A program made the translations under genes and the position numbers. Positions 5,487 to 8,469 of a stretch of 8,469 nucleotides of DNA are shown here, one piece after another (the stretch's first letter is position 1; every line of letters begins with the position of its first letter). The notes beneath the pieces are model-generated. The model made no database searches, was not told where the DNA came from, and was given only the letters and a program-made list of their open reading frames with translations. Where the stretch lies: positions 1 through 8,469 of the forward strand of contig NZ_CAMLIX010000210.1 of the NCBI RefSeq assembly GCF_946479975.1, read 5' to 3'. The DNA comes from an uncultured Flavobacterium sp. GTDB lineage: Bacteria; Bacteroidota; Bacteroidia; Flavobacteriales; Flavobacteriaceae.

Positions 5487-7070
5487 CTTATTCTTCAAAA
5501 TATCTCTTATCAGCATGAGAGTAAAAATATGCTGTTTCAAAACCTTAGTTTTACTATAAACAACCATGAAAAAATTGCTTTGGTTGGAAATAATGGTGTG
5601 GGGAAATCTACATTGTTAAAAATCATTGCTGGACAATTACAATCTAGTTCTGGTCAGCTTATTCAAAATTCGAGTCCTTACTTTTTACCGCAAATATTTG
5701 GTCAGTTTAATGAAATTACTATTTCTGAAGCCTTGAATATTAAGGATAAAGTAAATTCACTTAAAGAAATACTTGAAGGAAATGTTACAGAAGAAAACCT
5801 GCAGCTTTTAAATGATGACTGGACAATTGAAGAGCGATGTACTGAAGCATTATCGTATTGGCAGCTTCAAGATTTGGACTTAGAACAGAAATTAGAAACG
5901 TTGAGTGGCGGACAGAAAACAAAAGTTTTTTTGGCTGGAATTATGATTCATGAGCCCGATTTTGTTTTGCTGGACGAACCAAGTAATCATTTAGATTTTG
6001 TGTCTCGAAACTTATTATACGATTTTATTAAATCTACTTCATGCTCTTTGTTGGTTGTAAGTCACGACAGAATGCTTTTAAATTTGTTAAATAAGACTTT
6101 TGAAATGAGTAAAAATGGTATAACAGTTTACGGCGGCAATTATGATTTTTACAGCGAACAGAAAAAAGTAGAAAAAAATGCTTTAGAACAGGATGTTCAG
6201 AGTAAAGAAAAAGCACTCAAAAAAGCAAAAGAAAAAGAGCGGGAAACCATTGAGCGTCAGAACAAACTGGATTCTAGAGGGAAAAAGAAACAAGAAAAAT
6301 CAGGAGTTTCTAGAATTATGATGAATACGCTTCGGAATAAAGCAGAAAACAGCAGTTCTAAACTAAAAGATGTTCATGCAGAAAAAATCAGTGACATTTC
6401 AGATGATTTAAGATCACTTCGTTCTTCACTTCCTACGATAGATCAGATGAAATTTGGATTTAATACTGCTTCATTTTATAAAGGCAAACTCATTTTTAGA
6501 GCAGAAGAAATCAATTATAATTACGGAATACAAAGACTTTGGCAAGAAAATCTAAATTTTGAAATACTTTCTGGCGATCGACTGAATATTAAAGGTTTAA
6601 ATGGATCGGGGAAAACCACCTTAATAAAAATTATTTTGGGTGAATTAAATCCTAAAACAGGAAACAGATTTTCTTCAATAAAAAAGAAAATTTATATTGA
6701 TCAGGATTATTCTCTTTTGCAAAATGATTTAAATATTTACGAGCAGGCGCAAATGTTTAATGATTGTGGTTTAGAAGAGCATGATATTAAAATGAGATTG
6801 AATCGCTTTTTATTTTCTCAAAAGGATTGGGATAAATCCTGCAGCGCTTTAAGCGGAGGCGAAAGAATGCGATTAATGCTTTGTTGTTTAACAATAAGCA
6901 ATGAAGCGCCAGAACTGATTATTCTAGACGAACCAACAAATAATCTAGACCTTCAAAATATTGAAATACTGACCGCTGCAATTAATGACTATAACGGAAC
7001 TTTGATTGTTATTTCGCACGATCAATCTTTTCTGGAACAAATACGGATTGAAAGAGATATTTTGCTATAA
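5484..7070 (+). CDS. ABC-F family ATPase (ribosome-associated, possible antibiotic-resistance type)
   Basis: A 528-residue protein with two ABC nucleotide-binding domains and no membrane segments, the layout of ABC-F proteins, which act at the ribosomal E site and not in transport. Domain 1 has Walker A GNNGVGKST (35-43), signature LSGGQ (140-144), Walker B plus catalytic Glu LLDEP (D164, E165) and switch His SHDR (H194). Domain 2 has GLNGSGKTT (371-379), LSGGE (456-460), LDEP (D482, E483) and SHDQ (H512). The DEPSNHLD and DEPTNNLD sequences are diagnostic of the subfamily. The interdomain linker (roughly 225-330) is highly charged and coiled-coil-like, with KKKQEKSGVSRIMMNTLR near its middle. 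In protection-type ABC-Fs this region reaches the peptidyl transferase centre. There is no C-terminal extension. Whether it confers resistance or is a housekeeping factor cannot be decided by eye. It is transcribed alone, from its own promoter to its own terminator. Confidence 0.92.
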   Translation: MLILQNISYQHESKNMLFQNLSFTINNHEKIALVGNNGVGKSTLLKIIAGQLQSSSGQLIQNSSPYFLPQIFGQFNEITISEALNIKDKVNSLKEILEGNVTEENLQLLNDDWTIEERCTEALSYWQLQDLDLEQKLETLSGGQKTKVFLAGIMIHEPDFVLLDEPSNHLDFVSRNLLYDFIKSTSCSLLVVSHDRMLLNLLNKTFEMSKNGITVYGGNYDFYSEQKKVEKNALEQDVQSKEKALKKAKEKERETIERQNKLDSRGKKKQEKSGVSRIMMNTLRNKAENSSSKLKDVHAEKISDISDDLRSLRSSLPTIDQMKFGFNTASFYKGKLIFRAEEINYNYGIQRLWQENLNFEILSGDRLNIKGLNGSGKTTLIKIILGELNPKTGNRFSSIKKKIYIDQDYSLLQNDLNIYEQAQMFNDCGLEEHDIKMRLNRFLFSQKDWDKSCSALSGGERMRLMLCCLTISNEAPELIILDEPTNNLDLQNIEILTAAINDYNGTLIVISHDQSFLEQIRIERDILL

Positions 7071-7077
7071 CTTCTAT

Positions 7078-7110
7078 AAAACCTTCAAATTTAATAGTTT
7101 GAAGGTTTTT
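7078..7110 (+). terminator. Rho-independent terminator after the ABC-F gene
   Basis: A perfect 12-bp stem pairs 7078-7089 (AAAACCTTCAAA) with 7098-7109 around an 8-nt loop, followed by a T-rich tail (TTTTTGTTTTTT). It lies seven bases after the ABC-F stop codon and separates that gene from the ArsR operon. Confidence 0.88.
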
Positions 7111-7159
7111 GTTTTTTGGAAGAAAAACAAAATTTTAGAAAAAATAGTACAAAAATGTA

Positions 7160-7189
7160 TTGCGCAGTCAAATGACTTCGCTATATTTG
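7160..7189 (+). promoter_or_regulatory. Bacteroidota-type promoter of the ArsR operon
   Basis: TTG at 7160-7162, a 19-base spacer and TATATTTG at 7182-7189 match the consensus TTG-N17-23-TAnnTTTG exactly. The start of transcription is expected near 7194-7197, only about 11-14 bases before the ArsR ATG at 7208, so the mRNA has a very short leader. Confidence 0.88.
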
Positions 7190-7205
7190 CAGTCAAATAA
7201 CTGCG
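7162..7205 (+). promoter_or_regulatory. Putative ArsR operator, palindromes over the promoter
   Basis: A near-perfect palindrome GCGCAGTCA-AA-TGACTTCGC (7162-7181, one mismatched pair) fills the spacer between the -33 and -7 boxes. A second inverted pair GCAGT-N6-ACTGC (7189-7193 and 7200-7204) spans the expected transcription start. The two share the direct repeat GCAGTCAAAT (7164-7173 and 7189-7198), offset by 25 bases. A dimeric winged-helix repressor bound here would block RNA polymerase, so autorepression by the product of the first gene is the simplest reading. It has not been tested. Confidence 0.65.
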
Positions 7206-7207
7206 TA

Positions 7208-7525
7208 ATGGAAATTAGAAGAGACGTTTTTCAAGCAATAGCCGACCCCACCCGAAGAGCTATTTTGAGTTTAGTGGCCATACAAGCAATGACTCCTGGT
7301 GCAATTGCGGCGAACTTTGATTCGTCTAGACAGACGATTTCGAAACATATTCAGATTTTAAGTGAATGTGAATTACTACATCAAACACAAAGCGGACGAG
7401 AAATTTTTTATCATTTAAATCCACAAAAAATGAAGGAAATTGACAGTTTTATTGAACCTTTTAGAAAAATGTGGGACGATCGTTTTAATAAATTAGAAGC
7501 GATCATGAAAAACTATAAAAAATAA
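7208..7525 (+). CDS. ArsR/SmtB-type winged-helix repressor
   Basis: A 105-residue winged helix-turn-helix regulator. The opening [20 protein letters not shown] (4-23) is the typical ArsR helix 1-2. [23 protein letters not shown] (29-51) holds the helix-turn-helix with recognition helix SRQTISKHI, and [15 protein letters not shown] is the wing and last helix. It lacks the Cys pairs (ELCVCD-like) of metal-sensing members. It therefore belongs to the group that sits upstream of SRPBCC/AHSA1 genes and whose signal is unknown. The start is the ATG at 7208. A TTG at 7160 in the same frame is part of the promoter itself and cannot be the start. The next gene begins five bases after the stop, and the whole operon is probably controlled by this protein through the overlapping palindromes. 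Confidence 0.92.
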   Translation: MEIRRDVFQAIADPTRRAILSLVAIQAMTPGAIAANFDSSRQTISKHIQILSECELLHQTQSGREIFYHLNPQKMKEIDSFIEPFRKMWDDRFNKLEAIMKNYKK

Positions 7526-7529
7526 AATC

Positions 7530-7997
7530 ATGGAAAATAAAACCAAAATTCACGCTGAAGATAACAGGCAGGATCTTGTAATTACGAGAGAATTTGATCT
7601 GCCGGTAGAATTATTGTTTAAAGCCTATGTTGAACCTGAAATTGTAGAACAATGGATGGGGACAAAAGTTTTGAAATTAGAGAATAAAAAATATGGTGGC
7701 TGGGAATTTGAAACCAGCGACGCAAATGGTAATGTGGTTTTTAAAGCAAATGGTGTTATTCATGATTTTGTTTTTAACGAAAAAATTGTCCGCACTTTTG
7801 AAATGGAAAACAGCAATTTTGCACCTCAGCTTGAATTTTTAGAATTTGAAAAATTAACCGACCAAACCAGTAAATTAACTATGCAAATTGTCTACAAATC
7901 GATTGAGCATAGAATGACACAACTAAAAATGCCATTTGCCTTCGGTTTAAATATGGCACACAATCGACTTGAAGAAATTGTAACTAAACTAAAATAA
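7530..7997 (+). CDS. SRPBCC/AHSA1 (Aha1-like START fold) domain protein
   Basis: A 155-residue cytosolic protein with the helix-grip fold. Key elements are DLVITREFDLPVELLFKAYVEPEIVEQWMG (15-44), the usual ...R.F.ap.e.vw.A.t.pe.l..W signature. The glycine-rich turn YGGWEFETSDANGNVVFKANGVIHDF and EKIVRTFEME follow, and the long C-terminal helix is FAFGLNMAHNRLEEIVTKLK. Members of this family bind hydrophobic ligands in a deep cavity, and many form two-gene units with an ArsR repressor as here. No ligand or reaction can be assigned. The gene follows the repressor by four bases and is separated from the doxX-like ATG by one base, so it is clearly in the same transcript. Confidence 0.9.
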   Translation: MENKTKIHAEDNRQDLVITREFDLPVELLFKAYVEPEIVEQWMGTKVLKLENKKYGGWEFETSDANGNVVFKANGVIHDFVFNEKIVRTFEMENSNFAPQLEFLEFEKLTDQTSKLTMQIVYKSIEHRMTQLKMPFAFGLNMAHNRLEEIVTKLK

Positions 7998-7998
7998 A

Positions 7999-8377
7999 AT
8001 GAGTAAAAAGAATAAAATTATCTATTGGATTGCTACGCTTTTGGCTGGCTTTAGGCATGATATCAACTGGAATTGTACAATTGATGCAGATCAAAGAAGA
8101 AAAAGAAATGATACAGCATTTAGGATATCCGCTTTATTTATTAACGCTTTTGGGAGTTTGGAAGCTTTTGGGGGTTATCGCCATTCTTATTCCTAAATTT
8201 GGTTTATTAAAAGAATGGGCTTATGCAGGTTTTTTCTTTGCAATGTCTGGCGCTGTAGTTTCTCATTTGGCTGTACGAGATGAACCAATTGCACTTTTTG
8301 GACCATTATTATTAATTGTTTTAACTATTGTTTCGTGGTATTACAGACCAGAAAACAGAAAATGTAGTTCTAATTAA
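7999..8377 (+). pseudogene. DoxX-like membrane protein, disrupted by a 1-nt frameshift
   Basis: The frame that starts at ATG 7999 gives MSKKNKIIYWIATL and then nonsense (LAGFRHDINWN...), stopping at 8196. The +1 frame gives a good DoxX-like sequence from WLALGMISTGIVQLM to the stop at 8377, with hydrophobic segments around LYLLTLLGVWKLLGVIAILI, WAYAGFFFAMSGAVVSHLA and FGPLLLIVLTIVSWYY. Joining the two at CTTTTGG (8038-8044) by dropping one T yields an uninterrupted 125-residue, four-span DoxX family protein of normal size. The segment is 379 bases long, exactly one base more than a whole number of codons. No good start exists in the second frame; a TTG at 8030 would remove most of the first span. 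DoxX proteins are small inner-membrane proteins, often in operons with ArsR/SRPBCC genes. The extra T could be a real mutation, a sequencing error in a T-run, or a recoding site. Confidence 0.8.
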
Positions 8378-8389
8378 AAAATCAAAACC

Positions 8390-8469
8390 ATGAAAAAACA
8401 ACTCACAGCAAACGAACAAGAAGAGATTTTAAGCATTCTTGAAAAACGTTTTGAGAAAAATACAGCTCG
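8390..8469 (+). CDS. DUF4256 family protein (5' end only)
   Basis: An ATG at 8390, twelve bases after the doxX-like stop, opens a frame that runs off the right edge. It encodes MKKQLTANEQEEILSILEKR and then FEKNTA plus an incomplete codon. The pattern of a helical start with EEILxxLExRFEKN matches the N-terminus of DUF4256 proteins as I recall them. These often accompany ArsR/SRPBCC genes and have no known function. Only 26 complete codons are visible, so the assignment is tentative, but the position makes it the fourth gene of the operon. Confidence 0.65.
   Translation, partial: MKKQLTANEQEEILSILEKRFEKNTA

Noticed and set aside
6034..6216. Minus-strand frame of 60 codons opposite the ABC-F gene
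   Set aside because: It is fully inside a conserved ATPase domain and linker and has no features of its own.
7006..7200. 64-codon + strand frame running from the ABC-F end across the terminator and ArsR promoter
   Set aside because: It reads through a clear terminator hairpin and a consensus promoter, and the protein is low-complexity Lys/Phe sequence.
7160..7207. Upstream TTG start for the ArsR protein
   Set aside because: This codon is the -33 box of the promoter, so it would not be transcribed; ATG 7208 gives a standard ArsR N-terminus.
1..8469. CRISPR array, tRNA or rRNA gene, integrase, toxin-antitoxin or phage-defence cassette
   Set aside because: I found no regularly spaced repeats, no tRNA-like cloverleaf and no nuclease, integrase or toxin signatures; the ABC-F ATPase is ribosome-type and the ArsR operon has no toxin-like gene.

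Overview
The window looks like chromosomal DNA of a Bacteroidota member, most probably Flavobacterium or a close relative. Three things point that way. The DNA is strongly A+T-rich. Two promoters match the Bacteroidota consensus TTG-N19-TAnnTTTG closely. The proteins (a lipocalin-like lipoprotein, a DUF4265 protein, a Bacteroidota-style ABC-F ATPase and an ArsR/SRPBCC/DoxX/DUF4256 operon) fit that phylum. All genes are on the + strand, and no intergenic stretch reaches 300 bases. I see no rRNA, tRNA, CRISPR array, transposase or phage gene.

Layout. (1) Positions 2-379 hold the 3' end of an isopenicillin-N-synthase-type Fe(II)/2-oxoglutarate dioxygenase, followed by a hairpin. (2) Positions 491-823 encode a SUI1/YciH (eIF1-like) translation factor, bracketed by inverted copies of one 16-mer. 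(3) Positions 957-2721 hold a close run of three genes: a uridine-phosphorylase-like nucleoside phosphorylase, a YycE-like VOC protein and a DUF4265 protein. The last two overlap by one base. (4) Positions 2722-2864 form a gene-free inverted-repeat element. (5) Positions 2957-4760 encode a NMT1/THI5-like (Ca3427-like) solute-binding protein without a signal peptide and, 19 bases later, a membrane-anchored transglutaminase-fold protein. (6) Positions 4914-5282 encode a small lipoprotein that ends at a strong terminator. (7) Positions 5484-7070 encode an ABC-F ribosome-associated ATPase with its own promoter, a leader of about 105 nt and a terminator. (8) From 7160 to the right edge runs an operon with a palindromic operator: ArsR-type repressor, SRPBCC/AHSA1 protein, a DoxX membrane protein disrupted by one extra base, and the start of a DUF4256 protein.

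Most of this is ordinary Flavobacterium chromosome. Three items stand out. The ABC-F leader has short upstream reading frames and a 10-bp complement to the ABC-F start region, which resembles a translational attenuator. The ArsR promoter carries direct and inverted GCAGTCA elements that suggest autoregulation. The doxX-like gene has a 1-nt insertion in a T-run. No gene cluster here is clearly a new defence or biosynthetic system. All functional assignments come from motifs and family recall, without database searches.
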